A DNA stretch of 64,000 nucleotides from an uncultured Clostridia bacterium (GCA_947628005.1 CANQYI010000002.1:34506-98505); one strand, 5' to 3'; positions 51,067-61,852 are shown, counted from the first letter of the stretch. The notes: generated from the sequence alone by a model not told the origin. Translations and numbers: made by a program.

Positions 51067-51321
51067 ATGACTAAGCACTTTTACGAAACCACAATAAAGC
51101 CTGTGGTAGACAAGATCGAATTATTCGTTAAGGAGCACTCAAACGACCCAGAGGAATTCGTTGTAGATGCTTTATGTGTCGAAATTGCGAAGAACGAATT
51201 TGACATTGAGGCCTTAAAAAAGCTTCTAACCGGGGCGACACCCCTTGAAAGGAGAGTTCTCCTAAAAAATGGAATTGACCTTGAAGGTCTCCTTGAACAG
51301 ATAAATAAAATGGATACTTAA
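51067..51321 (+). CDS. Orphan 84-aa soluble protein, compositionally atypical
   Basis: GAGGAGG Shine-Dalgarno, promoter and terminator flank it; codon choice richer in C/G third positions than neighbours. Confidence 0.75.
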   Translation: MTKHFYETTIKPVVDKIELFVKEHSNDPEEFVVDALCVEIAKNEFDIEALKKLLTGATPLERRVLLKNGIDLEGLLEQINKMDT

Positions 51322-51341
51322 TATGTATCCATTTTATTTTT
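51307..51341 (+). terminator. Terminator overlapping stop of 51067 ORF
   Basis: AAAATGGATAC-TTAATAT-GTATCCATTTT followed by ATTTTT. Confidence 0.75.
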
Positions 51342-51360
51342 ATATCTTTAATTAACTTTT

Positions 51361-52620
51361 TTAAAGTTCTGGTGGTTCACTTTCCTGAGATTTATTTTCT
51401 TTCTTCTCTACTTCTTTATACTCAGTAACATCTTGATTTACTGCATCAGAAAGTTGTTCTTGAAAATTTGCGCTATTATTTCTACGTATTTTACTAACAT
51501 CTGGTGTATCCCATATTACTTTTCCGTCTTTATCATAATTTACGCCTATAGATTCAGGTTCTTTTTCTAATATATCTACCATTATATCAACCATATTCGG
51601 ATCAAATTGAGTTCCAGCACACCTTCTTAATTCAGCCACAATTTCATCCTTTGTTTTTGTTCTCTTATCATATGCTCTACCAAACATTGCCTGACTTGAA
51701 TCTGCTATTGAAAGGACTCTTGCAAGTTTATCTATTTCTTCTCCTTTTAGTCCACGTGGATAACCTGAACCATCATATTTTTCATGGTGTTGATCTATTA
51801 AATATTTAGCTCTTTCATAATCACCTAAATCATACCTTGCTAATTCTGCTTCGCCGAACACTACATGTGATTTCATCTCCTTGAATTCATCATCTGTAAG
51901 TCTTTCTTTCTTTTGTAAAACTTCTGTTGCAACATCAAGTTTTCCAATATCATGAAGCAAACTACCTACTTTAATTATATCTATTTCTTCTTGACTAAAT
52001 CCTAGCTTTTGTGCTAATACAGTTGAAATTTGCATAACAGATTTTACGTGTTTTGCAGTATATTCATCTTTCTCATTTTCTATAGTTGAGACAATATTTC
52101 TTGCCAAATCAAATACTTGATCTTCATTTAAACGTATTTGTTCCTTAGTTTTTAATCTATCATTTCTAGCACCTCTTATACTTTGACTAAATAAATTCAC
52201 TTGATTTACATCTAAATGAGTTATACTACTATTAAAGTCGTCAAGTAACATACTACCTATATCTTCAGATCTCTTTTTACTTTGATCATTTTGAGAATCA
52301 TATACATTTAAAAATTTTATATTTTGCTTGTTGTCCAAATCAGATTTTAAAACGCTTATCATAGTGTCTTTATTTCTACTATTTGCAAGCGAATCAGCAG
52401 AAAATAAATAGCAATCTATATAGCCATTATCTGCAAATTTTTTTAAAGTATCTTGATTCATTGCTGATATATCAACCACTACAGCATTTTTATCTGATTT
52501 TAAGCTGCTTAAAGCCTCCATAAATTTTTCATTATACTTTTCTCCATCTAAGCAAGTTGCTATAATAAATTTTTGTCCTTTTGAATTAGCCACATATATC
52601 ACCTTATATACTTCTATCAC
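51361..52620 (-). CDS. HD-GYP domain phosphohydrolase
   Basis: VGSLLHDIGKLDVATEVL...HHEKYDGSGYPRGLKGEEIDKLARVLSIAD. Confidence 0.93.
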   Translation of the reverse strand: MIEVYKVIYVANSKGQKFIIATCLDGEKYNEKFMEALSSLKSDKNAVVVDISAMNQDTLKKFADNGYIDCYLFSADSLANSRNKDTMISVLKSDLDNKQNIKFLNVYDSQNDQSKKRSEDIGSMLLDDFNSSITHLDVNQVNLFSQSIRGARNDRLKTKEQIRLNEDQVFDLARNIVSTIENEKDEYTAKHVKSVMQISTVLAQKLGFSQEEIDIIKVGSLLHDIGKLDVATEVLQKKERLTDDEFKEMKSHVVFGEAELARYDLGDYERAKYLIDQHHEKYDGSGYPRGLKGEEIDKLARVLSIADSSQAMFGRAYDKRTKTKDEIVAELRRCAGTQFDPNMVDIMVDILEKEPESIGVNYDKDGKVIWDTPDVSKIRRNNSANFQEQLSDAVNQDVTEYKEVEKKENKSQESEPPEL

Positions 52621-52747
52621 AAAATTATTTTTTTTTCAAGTAGCAACTAATATTTTAACAATATTAGTTTGTATTCATATAATATAGTATTAATACTAGC
52701 AATTTTAGGACAGGTTAGTACTAATTCTATTATATCAAAGAGGTGTA

Positions 52748-52981
52748 TTGCAAATGGATAACAATTTAATTATTTTGCTTTTAAGCTTTTTTTCAATTTT
52801 AATAACAATTTTAACACCCATTATAAAATTAAATTCTACTATTTCTAGATCTAACACACTAATTGAACAACTTAATGAAAGTGTTGTTAAAATAGAAAAT
52901 AGAATTGGTAAAATGCGTGATGATATTGCTAACCTTGAAACAAGAATATCAATACTAGAGCAAGAAAAAGAAAAGGCTTAA
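52748..52981 (+). CDS. Small membrane protein with coiled coil
   Basis: N-terminal TM plus heptad-like NESVVKIENRIGKMRDDIANLETRISILEQEKEKA. Confidence 0.6.
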   Translation: MQMDNNLIILLLSFFSILITILTPIIKLNSTISRSNTLIEQLNESVVKIENRIGKMRDDIANLETRISILEQEKEKA

Positions 52982-53021
52982 AAAATATCTAGTTCAATTT
53001 ACTTTGAACTAGATATTTTTT
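52981..53021. terminator. Bidirectional terminator
   Basis: AAAAATATCTAGTTCAA...TTGAACTAGATATTTTTT. Confidence 0.85.
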
Positions 53022-54153
53022 CACGCATCTGCTCTACGATATCTTTTTTAGGTGGTAATAATTTATGTAATAATCCAAATATGCATGTTGTTGCAGGAAT
53101 AGCGGACATCATTCCAATAGTACCACATAATCCTCTTAAAATTTCAGTGGCTATTATATCAGAATTTACAATATTAATTAATGAAGACCCATTTAACATT
53201 AAAAGTATAATTAATACAAGTGATCCTCCAACGTAAGCAAATATCAATGTATTTGCCATTGTCCCCATTGCATCTTTTCCAATATTCATTCCTGACTTCA
53301 TAAGTTCTGTTACTTTTATATCTTTTACTTTTTCTACAAGTTCTGTCATTGCTGAAGAAATACTCATTGATATGTCCATTGCAGCTCCAACAGTAGCAAT
53401 TAATATTCCTGCGAAAAGTAATCCATTTACATCTATGCTAGTATTTCTAGAAACATATATAAGTGTTTGTGCATCACAATCAGATAGTCCTGTTATATTT
53501 CCAATTTTTCCAATAATTATTGCTATGACACCTGATATAATGACACCAACTATTGTTGACAATATAGCAACTAAAGTTTTTTTCTTAAATCCAGCTATCA
53601 TTATAAATGTAATAATTGATATTATTGTACATATGAAAATAGATGACCATATTGCACTATAGCCTTTTATAAGCATAGGAATTAATATGTAGAATATAGA
53701 TAATGTTGTAACAATAAGTGATATAAGTGTCTTTATTCCTTGTTTTCCACCAATTGCTAGCACTACTATAAAAAACAACACTACAAGTATAACTAAATAG
53801 GGTATTCTATATATGTCCTCAACTGTAACCGTTATATTTCCATCTTCTGTTTGATTTAATAGTACAAATACTTTATCATTTTCATATAATTGTTTTTGTG
53901 CTATCCCCTCTTCAACTTGCAGAGTATAAACACATTCAAATTCTCTTCCCTCATATTCTTTATCTAGTATTCTTAACTTTACATTTTGATATTTTGTCTT
54001 ATCTATATCAGTAGTATATGGTTCAGATGCCTGTGTAATTCTTGCTTTATAACTTTGATTTTCTTTAACTAAAGCACTTTCATCATGTGCTAAAACCATA
54101 TTAAATGAAATAACTGTTATTAAAAATACTATTATCAATCCAATTTTTTTCAT
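52999..54153 (-). CDS. YibE/F family membrane protein
   Basis: Multi-TM; GAAMDISMSISSAMTELVEK and NTLIFAYVGGSLVLIILLM. Confidence 0.85.
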   Translation of the reverse strand: MKKIGLIIVFLITVISFNMVLAHDESALVKENQSYKARITQASEPYTTDIDKTKYQNVKLRILDKEYEGREFECVYTLQVEEGIAQKQLYENDKVFVLLNQTEDGNITVTVEDIYRIPYLVILVVLFFIVVLAIGGKQGIKTLISLIVTTLSIFYILIPMLIKGYSAIWSSIFICTIISIITFIMIAGFKKKTLVAILSTIVGVIISGVIAIIIGKIGNITGLSDCDAQTLIYVSRNTSIDVNGLLFAGILIATVGAAMDISMSISSAMTELVEKVKDIKVTELMKSGMNIGKDAMGTMANTLIFAYVGGSLVLIILLMLNGSSLINIVNSDIIATEILRGLCGTIGMMSAIPATTCIFGLLHKLLPPKKDIVEQMREKISSSK

Positions 54154-54264
54154 TTTTCCACCTATTTTTTATTCGATATTAGTATACAACTTTTTACTTT
54201 TAAAATCAAGATAATAGTTTATGGAGAATTTGGAAATATTTTCATACGTATAACAACGCTTTTA

Positions 54265-54681
54265 GTGTTGATATTAACATTAATAGATTGTTCAAATAAT
54301 CAATTAAATGGTATATATTATATTTATAATGGAGGTCTTAAAATGTCAAAAAGGTCAAAAGAAGTCCTAGTTATAAATACTAAAGCATTTGGTAATAAAA
54401 TTCGTGAAGCAAGAAAACAATTTGGTTACACACAACTTGAATTATCTGAAATATTAAAAGTTTCTCCTAATTTTTTAGGAGATATTGAACGTGGTAAAAA
54501 GCTTTCAAGTCTTAACAAAACAATTATGATTGCCAATGAATTAAAAATTGGACTAGACTATTTATTTTCAGAATCTCTTGATAATCAAGTAAAAGAACCA
54601 GACGAAATATATTTTACTGATAAACAATTACACATACTAAGTAATTTTGTTAAACAAATAAATGATTCATTTAAAAAATAG
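54265..54681 (+). CDS. XRE-family HTH regulator (start probably MSKRSKEVL)
   Basis: FGNKIREARKQFGYTQLELSEILKVSPNFLGDIERGKKLSSLNKTIMIANELKIGLDYLF. Confidence 0.9.
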   Translation: MLILTLIDCSNNQLNGIYYIYNGGLKMSKRSKEVLVINTKAFGNKIREARKQFGYTQLELSEILKVSPNFLGDIERGKKLSSLNKTIMIANELKIGLDYLFSESLDNQVKEPDEIYFTDKQLHILSNFVKQINDSFKK

Positions 54682-54711
54682 CATATATGGATTAACATAT
54701 ATGCTATTTTT
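54674..54711. terminator. Bidirectional terminator
   Basis: AAAAATAGCATATATGGATTAACATATATGCTATTTTT. Confidence 0.8.
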
Positions 54712-55480
54712 GTTTTATATTAAAAAATTTTAATGAATTTTCATATACAGCTTTTGCTACATCTTCAACATTCATCTCTTTATATTCTGCTAATTTATCA
54801 CAAATGATTGGCAAATTTGCAGATGTGTTTACAGTGCCTCTATATGGAACCGGTGCAAGATATGGGCAATCAGTTTCTATAACTATTTGCTCTATAGGAA
54901 TCTTTTTTATATATTCCTTAAAGCTTTCATTTCTCTTAAAAGTTATATTTCCACCAAATGCAACATAATAGCCATTTTCAATAACTAACCTTACTAAATC
55001 ATCTGATGGTTGGAAACAATGAAATAAAGTCCCATATTTTGCCTGTTCTTCATTTTTTAATACATCGTATGTATCAAATGATGCATCTCTTGAATGTATT
55101 AAAATAGGTAACTTTAAATAATTTGCAAGTTTTATTTGATCTATAAATAATTTCTTTTGCTTTTGTTTGTTATCTTTAACAAATGCATAATCTAAGCCTA
55201 TTTCTCCAATTGCGACTATTTTATCATTATTCATTTTTTCATATAATTCTAAAATTTGCTCTGGTTTATAATTATCTACATCATGTGGATGAATTCCAAT
55301 AGCAGAATAAATGTAATCATATTTATCAGAAAGTTCTATTGCCTTTTTAGATGATGGTACGTCATAGCCAACATTAACTATATAATCTACATTTTTAGAT
55401 ATACAATTATTTAATGTTTCATCCAATATATTTTCATAAGCTTCATCATTATAATGTGCATGTGTATCTATATACCTCAT
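54704..55480 (-). CDS. tatD: TatD family DNase
   Basis: MRYIDTHAHYNDEAYEN...AIGEIGLDYAF...IETDCPYLAPVPYRG. Confidence 0.95.
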   Translation of the reverse strand: MRYIDTHAHYNDEAYENILDETLNNCISKNVDYIVNVGYDVPSSKKAIELSDKYDYIYSAIGIHPHDVDNYKPEQILELYEKMNNDKIVAIGEIGLDYAFVKDNKQKQKKLFIDQIKLANYLKLPILIHSRDASFDTYDVLKNEEQAKYGTLFHCFQPSDDLVRLVIENGYYVAFGGNITFKRNESFKEYIKKIPIEQIVIETDCPYLAPVPYRGTVNTSANLPIICDKLAEYKEMNVEDVAKAVYENSLKFFNIKQK

Positions 55481-55503
55481 TTTTCCTCCATTAACTAAAA
55501 AAT

Positions 55504-56901
55504 CTATACTTTAACTTTTGTAGGAAGTGTTATAATAACTTCTGTTCCTACATCAACTACACTTTTAATATCTATTGTTCCATCATTTCCATCAATTATT
55601 TCCTTTACTATAGAAAGTCCTAAGCCTGTACCGCCCATTTTTCTAGATCTTGCTTTATCAACTCTATAAAATCTTTCAAATATTCTTTGTAAATCTTTTT
55701 CAGGTATTCCTATACCATTATCTACTACTTTTATGTATGCATTTGAATTTATAGAACCAACATACAATTTAATATCCCCACCATCAGGAGTATATTTTAT
55801 ACTATTTGTAAGTATATTTACTATTACTTGTTCTATAGCATCCTTGTCAGCATAAACCTTTGGTGGTGCAACTGTTACTATACATTCTAAATTGTGATGT
55901 TTTTCACTTGCAACAAATTTCATTTTTTCACATACAGATTTAGACAAATCTTCTATTGAAAACATCATCTTTTTAAAGTTTACTTTTTGATAATCAAATC
56001 TCGATAATTGCAATAGATCAGAGACAAGTCTACCCATTCTATTGGCTTCTTGGTTTATAACTTTAGAGAACTTCTCTACTTCTTCAGGAGTCAAATTACC
56101 ATTCATAATTGTTTCTGAATAGCCTTTAATTGAAGTAAGTGGTGTTTTAAGTTCATGTGAAACATTAGATACGAACTCTTTTCTCATATTATCTAATTTA
56201 ACATTTTCAGTTATATTTCTAACCATCATTATAACGCCCATTGGGATTAAATTATTACTAAAGAATGGTGCAAATATTATATTTAGCACATTCTCCCCAA
56301 CTGTTATTTTTGTCTCTATGCTCTTATAATTTGAAAGATAAACTATTTCATCAAAATTAACATTAATCTTTAATTTTTTAGTTATCTTTTCGAATGTATC
56401 TTCACTATTACTAAGTTCAAGTAATCTTATTGCTGGCTTATTTATGTGAACAACTTGTTTATTAATTGAAAAAGCTACAACTCCATCAGCAATATGTTCA
56501 AGTATTATTTCAGTTTTACTTTGCTGACTATTCAAATCAAAATGATTTTTCTTTATTAATTCTAACATTTGAGAATAAGAGTTTGTAAGTTCTTCTATTT
56601 CACGTAAATTACTACAATCTTTTATGTGTCTAGTATCAAGTATCTTTCCTGAGACAACACTTTTCATATTTTTATCTAACTTCTTTAAAGGCGTAGTTAT
56701 AGACCTTACAATTATAGTAGATAAGATAGCTGTAAGTATTACTAGCACAATAAGCACAATTATATTATTTAAAGACAAAATTTTATCTAATGTAATAAAT
56801 TGCCTAGATAAGAGAATAGTAGCTATAAAAACTATAACTACCATTAATATATTAAAACAAATAACACTAAGTTTTATTGAATTTTTCATATTATTCTCCA
56901 A
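55504..56901 (-). CDS. Sensor histidine kinase (PhoR/WalK-like)
   Basis: FVSNVSHELKTPLTSIKGYSETI...VDNGIGIPEKDLQRIFERFYRVDKARSRKMGGTGLGLSIVKEI. Confidence 0.94.
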   Translation of the reverse strand: MENNMKNSIKLSVICFNILMVVIVFIATILLSRQFITLDKILSLNNIIVLIVLVILTAILSTIIVRSITTPLKKLDKNMKSVVSGKILDTRHIKDCSNLREIEELTNSYSQMLELIKKNHFDLNSQQSKTEIILEHIADGVVAFSINKQVVHINKPAIRLLELSNSEDTFEKITKKLKINVNFDEIVYLSNYKSIETKITVGENVLNIIFAPFFSNNLIPMGVIMMVRNITENVKLDNMRKEFVSNVSHELKTPLTSIKGYSETIMNGNLTPEEVEKFSKVINQEANRMGRLVSDLLQLSRFDYQKVNFKKMMFSIEDLSKSVCEKMKFVASEKHHNLECIVTVAPPKVYADKDAIEQVIVNILTNSIKYTPDGGDIKLYVGSINSNAYIKVVDNGIGIPEKDLQRIFERFYRVDKARSRKMGGTGLGLSIVKEIIDGNDGTIDIKSVVDVGTEVIITLPTKVKV

Positions 56902-56915
56902 TACAAAACATATCT

Positions 56916-57617
56916 TTAGTCACAAACATAATATCCCATACCTCTTTTTGTTTGTACATATTGAGGTTCTGCAGAATTTTTTTCTATTTTTTCTCTCAAT
57001 CTTCTTATAGTAACATCAACAGTTCTAGCATCTCCGTAAAAATCATAACCCCATACTCCTCTTAAAATTTGCTCTCTAGTAAATACTTGATTAGGAGCTG
57101 AAGATAACATTTTTAGCAATTCAAATTCTTTAACTGTCAAATCAATTGTTTTGTTATTAATTATTGCAATATATCTTTCAGGATCAATAATCATATCTTT
57201 AATCTTTATTCTATTTTTTGAAGATTTTTCTTCAGAATTTTCTTCTGGTAATACATGCTTTCTTAAATTTGCTTTTACCCTTGCAATAACTTCTCTTATG
57301 CTGAAAGGTTTAGTCATATAATCATCAGCTCCAAGTTCTAAGCCGATTATTTTATCAACAACTTCTTCTTTAGCAGTTAGCATAATTATTGGGCATGTTA
57401 AATGCTTTCTGATTTCCTTACATACATTAAATCCATCTATTTTTGGTAACATTAAATCAAGCAATATAAGGTCTGGTTTTAATTCAAGAGCTACCTTGAT
57501 AGCCTCTTCTCCATCATAAACAGCAGTAGTTATAAATCCTTCTTTTGAAAGATTAAAATCTAGTATATCTACTATTGGTTTTTCATCATCAACAATCAAA
57601 ATTTTCTTTTCATTCAT
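56916..57617 (-). CDS. OmpR-family response regulator
   Basis: KILIVDDEKPIVDILDFNLSKEGF...LILLDLMLPKIDGFNVCKEIR...GYDFYGDARTVDVTIRRLREKIE. Confidence 0.95.
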   Translation of the reverse strand: MNEKKILIVDDEKPIVDILDFNLSKEGFITTAVYDGEEAIKVALELKPDLILLDLMLPKIDGFNVCKEIRKHLTCPIIMLTAKEEVVDKIIGLELGADDYMTKPFSIREVIARVKANLRKHVLPEENSEEKSSKNRIKIKDMIIDPERYIAIINNKTIDLTVKEFELLKMLSSAPNQVFTREQILRGVWGYDFYGDARTVDVTIRRLREKIEKNSAEPQYVQTKRGMGYYVCD

Positions 57618-57799
57618 ATAAACACACCTCGTTAAATTAATTACAAAGTTATTATATCATGTATATATTTTTTTTGCTACATTTTTTATAATTTTTTTAA
57701 TTTTTTTGTCATTTTTTTGTAACTATATTTTAATTATTGTAATTAATATAAAATATTTTAATATAATTTCATATAAATACATAAAATATTGGTAAGGAT

Positions 57800-58282
57800 G
57801 TGATAATTTTGAAGAAACCAAATTATAAACTATTAATAACTTTTATAGTTGTAGCTTTAGCTTTTGGAGGCATAGGCGCACTTTTAGGTGGAAATATGGA
57901 TAAATTTGATACCTTAAATAAGCCATCTTTTGCTCCACCAGCTATATTATTTCCAATAGTCTGGTCTATCTTATATATCTTAATGGGAATATCTGCTTAC
58001 ATCGTCTGTGTAAATAGAACAGATGACCAAAGTTTTAAAAATAAGGCACTAGCAATTTATTTATTACAACTTGTAATAAATTGTCTATGGACTTTATTCT
58101 TCTTTAGATTAAATATGTTATTATTTTCATTTATATGGTTAATATTATTACTTGTTGTAGTAATAATTATGATATTTAAGTTTTATAAGATAAGTCCTAT
58201 TGCAGGAATTTTACAAATACCGTATGTCATTTGGTTAATTTTTGCAGCTATTTTAAACTATGCAATTTATACATTAAACTAA
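57800..58282 (+). CDS. TspO/MBR family protein
   Basis: LNKPSFAPPAILFPIVWSILYILMGISAYIV...LQLVINCLWTLFFFRLN. Confidence 0.93.
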   Translation: MIILKKPNYKLLITFIVVALAFGGIGALLGGNMDKFDTLNKPSFAPPAILFPIVWSILYILMGISAYIVCVNRTDDQSFKNKALAIYLLQLVINCLWTLFFFRLNMLLFSFIWLILLLVVVIIMIFKFYKISPIAGILQIPYVIWLIFAAILNYAIYTLN

Positions 58283-58316
58283 AAAATTGTAAAGATTATT
58301 CTTTACAATTTTTTTA
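58281..58316. terminator. Bidirectional terminator
   Basis: AAAAAATTGTAAAGATTATTCTTTACAATTTTTTT. Confidence 0.8.
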
Positions 58317-58321
58317 TTTAT

Positions 58322-59647
58322 CTAATTGTGTGATACTATATCTTTAAAATAATTTCCTCTTTCTTCAAAATTTTTAAAATGTCCATAACTTGCTGCCGCA
58401 GGTGACAATGCACATATAGTACCTTTTTTTGTTATCCTTTTTGCATATTTGCATGCCTCTTGTAAATTTTCAAAGTATTTTACATTTTTATTTGTTCCCA
58501 TATCGTTAATCATGCCATATATTTTTTTACCTGTCTCGTACATACAAATTATATTTTCCACATAACAATTGTTCAAATATTTTGCAAGTCCTAAATACTC
58601 TATACCTCTATCTAAGCCTCCTACTATTATCGTATTAACATTTTTCAAAGTTTCTATGCAAGTAATTGTTGCCTCTGGTATAGTTGCAATAGAGTCATTA
58701 TAATATGTAACATCATCATATGTTCCAACTTTTTCTAACCTATGTGGTAGGCTATTAAATTTATATATTGTATCACATGCCTTATCAATATCTAATCCCA
58801 GTATTTCTGTGACTTTTAATGCTACCATTATATTAAAATCATTATGTTTGCCTAAAAGTTTTCTATCTTTATTGAAGTCAAATTTTTGATAACTTTTTCT
58901 ATCATTAATATCAACTTTTACCTGATTAGAGAGTAATTTAACATTTTTTAAGTGATTTGTTAACTCAATATCATTTGCATTATAAATCGAATAATCCGAT
59001 TTACTTTGATATTTTAAAACATTTATCTTTGCCATTATATATTCATCATAAGAATTATAATGATCTAAATGTTCTTCAAAAATATTTAGTATTATTCCAA
59101 TATTAGGAGATTTTTTTATGTATTGAGATTGATGAGATGATATCTCTAAGACTACTATATCTGAACTATTTATTTCATCTAATTCTGTAAATATTGGTTT
59201 CCCAATATTTCCTAACAAATGAACTCTTTTCCCTTGGTCATGTATTATTTGGTAAATTAAAGAACTAGTTGTGCTTTTTCCTTTTGTTCCAGTAATTCCA
59301 ATTGTATAAGCTTTTTTCATGTCCAAAAAGACTTCTAATTGAGAAGTTATTTTATCTTCAATATCAGATATATTCTTTCCTTTAAAAGATATTCCAGGTG
59401 TCTTAAATATGACATCGTACTGTTTTAGAATATCTATATAATCATGAGTTTTTATTATATTTGTTCTGCTGTCACTTGCATAAATTTTATTTTCATCACC
59501 TGAAATATCAATATTTTCATCAATGATATCTAGTTTTATACCTTCAATATGTTTTCTTAAAAATTCGTATGTAGATTTTCCTTCTCTTCCAAATCCTAAA
59601 ATTACTATTTTTTTATTTCTAAATTTATCTAAAATTTCCTGCATCAT
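58322..59647 (-). CDS. murD: Mur ligase, UDP-MurNAc-L-Ala--glutamate ligase (MurD; possibly MurD2 by context)
   Basis: VIFKTPGISFKGKNI...YTIGITGTKGKSTTSSLIYQIIHDQGK...ISSHQ...YNDSIATIPEATI...ALSPAAASYGHFKNFEERGNYFKDIV. Confidence 0.93.
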   Translation of the reverse strand: MMQEILDKFRNKKIVILGFGREGKSTYEFLRKHIEGIKLDIIDENIDISGDENKIYASDSRTNIIKTHDYIDILKQYDVIFKTPGISFKGKNISDIEDKITSQLEVFLDMKKAYTIGITGTKGKSTTSSLIYQIIHDQGKRVHLLGNIGKPIFTELDEINSSDIVVLEISSHQSQYIKKSPNIGIILNIFEEHLDHYNSYDEYIMAKINVLKYQSKSDYSIYNANDIELTNHLKNVKLLSNQVKVDINDRKSYQKFDFNKDRKLLGKHNDFNIMVALKVTEILGLDIDKACDTIYKFNSLPHRLEKVGTYDDVTYYNDSIATIPEATITCIETLKNVNTIIVGGLDRGIEYLGLAKYLNNCYVENIICMYETGKKIYGMINDMGTNKNVKYFENLQEACKYAKRITKKGTICALSPAAASYGHFKNFEERGNYFKDIVSHN

Positions 59648-61044
59648 AGCACCTTCAATTCATTTTTTAATAAAACTTCAAATTTTTCTGGTAAGTTATT
59701 TTTAGCATAAGATTTTAAAAGCTTATCATAATTTTGATTTTTGAATTCTTGGGCTTTATTAAAATCATTTAAATATTCTATTTCAAAATACTTCTTTATT
59801 AATAATGGCAACTGCTCATTTTTACTCTTCTTATTAATTAAATAATTTGATAGTGAAAAATTAATTTCATCGTATGTTCCAACGCAGTCAAATGGTTTAT
59901 TTTTACCCTTGCCTATAAGTTCTATAAAAGTTTTTTCTAATTCTTTTTTATCAAGTAAATTTAAACCGAATATATCTATTAATTCATCATCACTTAAAAA
60001 ATTTGATAAAATTATATATACAAATAAACATTTTGAACAATTGCAACACCATTCATTTTTTTTGCTTCCGACATTACAACTTTTAAAAATCTTGTGATAT
60101 TGTTTATATCTAGAAAACAAACCTGCTATTTGCAATTCAGTAAGTGGTCTTAAAAAGCTAAAATATTCTACACCTGTTTTTAAATATTTATTTGAATAGT
60201 ATCTAAAATCATCTTCAAATTCTAAACTTTTTGAATATTGATGGTTTATATTTGTACCCACTACATTAGCCTCATTTGCGCTGGTTTCATTTGAAAGTAC
60301 AACGTATTTTTTAGATGATATATATGCTATAAAAGTAGTTAAAAAAGCTAGCATAGCTGAAAATGGAGTATGTCCATTTAAAAATCCTTTTTTGTTAAGT
60401 TCCAATAATCTATTATCTATTATTCTATCAACAATTATAGTATCTTTTTCATAACCGGCTACTTTTACACTATCTAAAGTTGCGCCTCTTGGTCCAACTA
60501 TAAAAGCAGTATTTTCAGATTTTAATGATTTCAACACTTCCATTGTAACATTAGAATCTTTTCCACCACCAACTGGAATTAATTGTCCATTTAAAACTTT
60601 TTTACTCTGACAAATATCACATTTTAAGTTTTCATTTGTAGTTATATTAATAAAATCATCTGCATTTGTTTCTATATTATTATTATAAAAAAATTCTCCC
60701 AGTCCGTTTATATATAACTTTTTAAACCAATTAATTTGTTCTGGATTTAAATAGCCACAATTTACAATTAAATTTTTTGAACACGTTGACTTCAGATAGC
60801 TAATAACCTCTACCATTCCCATATTAAATGCTAAATTTTTTATTATGCTATCTTCAATATCAATGTGTGTATCTATATTTTTAATATTATCTAAATTAAT
60901 TATAAGTTTTGGATTAAATTTTTCAAGGCCTTTTATTTCAAAATCAAAAGTTATTGTTAATAAATTATTTTTTACATCTATATTATAAGCATTATAAATA
61001 AAAGTATCATATTTCTCCCTTAATTCATCATATTTTTTGTTCAT
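59644..61044 (-). CDS. murL: Probable UDP-MurNAc-L-Ala-L-Glu epimerase (MurL family)
   Basis: LNGQLIPVGGGKDSNVTMEVLKSL PP-loop-like motif; VLSNETSANEANV; ATGA overlap with downstream murD. Confidence 0.7.
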   Translation of the reverse strand: MNKKYDELREKYDTFIYNAYNIDVKNNLLTITFDFEIKGLEKFNPKLIINLDNIKNIDTHIDIEDSIIKNLAFNMGMVEVISYLKSTCSKNLIVNCGYLNPEQINWFKKLYINGLGEFFYNNNIETNADDFINITTNENLKCDICQSKKVLNGQLIPVGGGKDSNVTMEVLKSLKSENTAFIVGPRGATLDSVKVAGYEKDTIIVDRIIDNRLLELNKKGFLNGHTPFSAMLAFLTTFIAYISSKKYVVLSNETSANEANVVGTNINHQYSKSLEFEDDFRYYSNKYLKTGVEYFSFLRPLTELQIAGLFSRYKQYHKIFKSCNVGSKKNEWCCNCSKCLFVYIILSNFLSDDELIDIFGLNLLDKKELEKTFIELIGKGKNKPFDCVGTYDEINFSLSNYLINKKSKNEQLPLLIKKYFEIEYLNDFNKAQEFKNQNYDKLLKSYAKNNLPEKFEVLLKNELKVL

Positions 61045-61211
61045 TGTTAACTCCTTAAAACTACTACAAATTATATCATTACTTAATTTGCGTTACAAGT
61101 TTTTTATTAATATTTATGTATAATATTTAATTTTTAATACATAATATTAATAACTACATGTGTAGTCTAAATATATTTTATATTTCTTGGTTCTACCACA
61201 ATGTAGATAAG

Positions 61212-61250
61212 AAAAAAATAGGTGAGAATTTTATCACTCACCTATTTTTA
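61212..61250 (-). terminator. Terminator after recR
   Basis: AAAATAGGTGAGTGATAAAATTCTCACCTATTTTTTT on reverse strand. Confidence 0.8.
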
Positions 61251-61841
61251 TATTTCTCTTCTTCCTTCCATTGCTTTAATTAAAGTTATCTCATCAGTAT
61301 ATTCCAAATCTCCTCCAACTGGAATTCCATGTGCAATTCTTGTAACTTTAACTCCCAATGGTTTTATAAGTCTAGATATATACATTGCAGTTGCTTCTCC
61401 CTCTACTGTAGGATTTGTTGCAATTATAATTTCTTTTATTTCATCATCAGATAATCTAGATATAAGTTCTTTTATTTTTATATCAGAAGCCGTAATATTG
61501 TTCATAGGGCTTATTGCTCCATGTAAAACATGATATAGCCCTTTATATTCATGTGTCTTTTCCATAGCAATTACATCTTTTACATTTTCTACTACACATA
61601 TAACACTATTATCTCTTTTTGCATTTGAACAAATTTCACAGGGATCATTTTCTGTTATGTTATAACATTTAGAGCAAAATTTTATTTTTTCTCTTGCTTC
61701 TACAATTGCTTTAGACATTTCTAGTGCATATTCTTTGGGAGATTCTAAAACATAAAACGCTAGTCTTACAGCCGTTTTATGTCCTATTCCTGGTAATTTT
61801 TCAAATTGATTTATCAGCTTTGTTATTGTCTCTGAATACAT
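61248..61841 (-). CDS. recR: Recombination protein RecR
   Basis: [24 protein letters not shown]...[18 protein letters not shown]...[33 protein letters not shown]. Confidence 0.96.
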   Translation of the reverse strand: MYSETITKLINQFEKLPGIGHKTAVRLAFYVLESPKEYALEMSKAIVEAREKIKFCSKCYNITENDPCEICSNAKRDNSVICVVENVKDVIAMEKTHEYKGLYHVLHGAISPMNNITASDIKIKELISRLSDDEIKEIIIATNPTVEGEATAMYISRLIKPLGVKVTRIAHGIPVGGDLEYTDEITLIKAMEGRREI

Positions 61842-61852
61842 TTTGCTATCAC

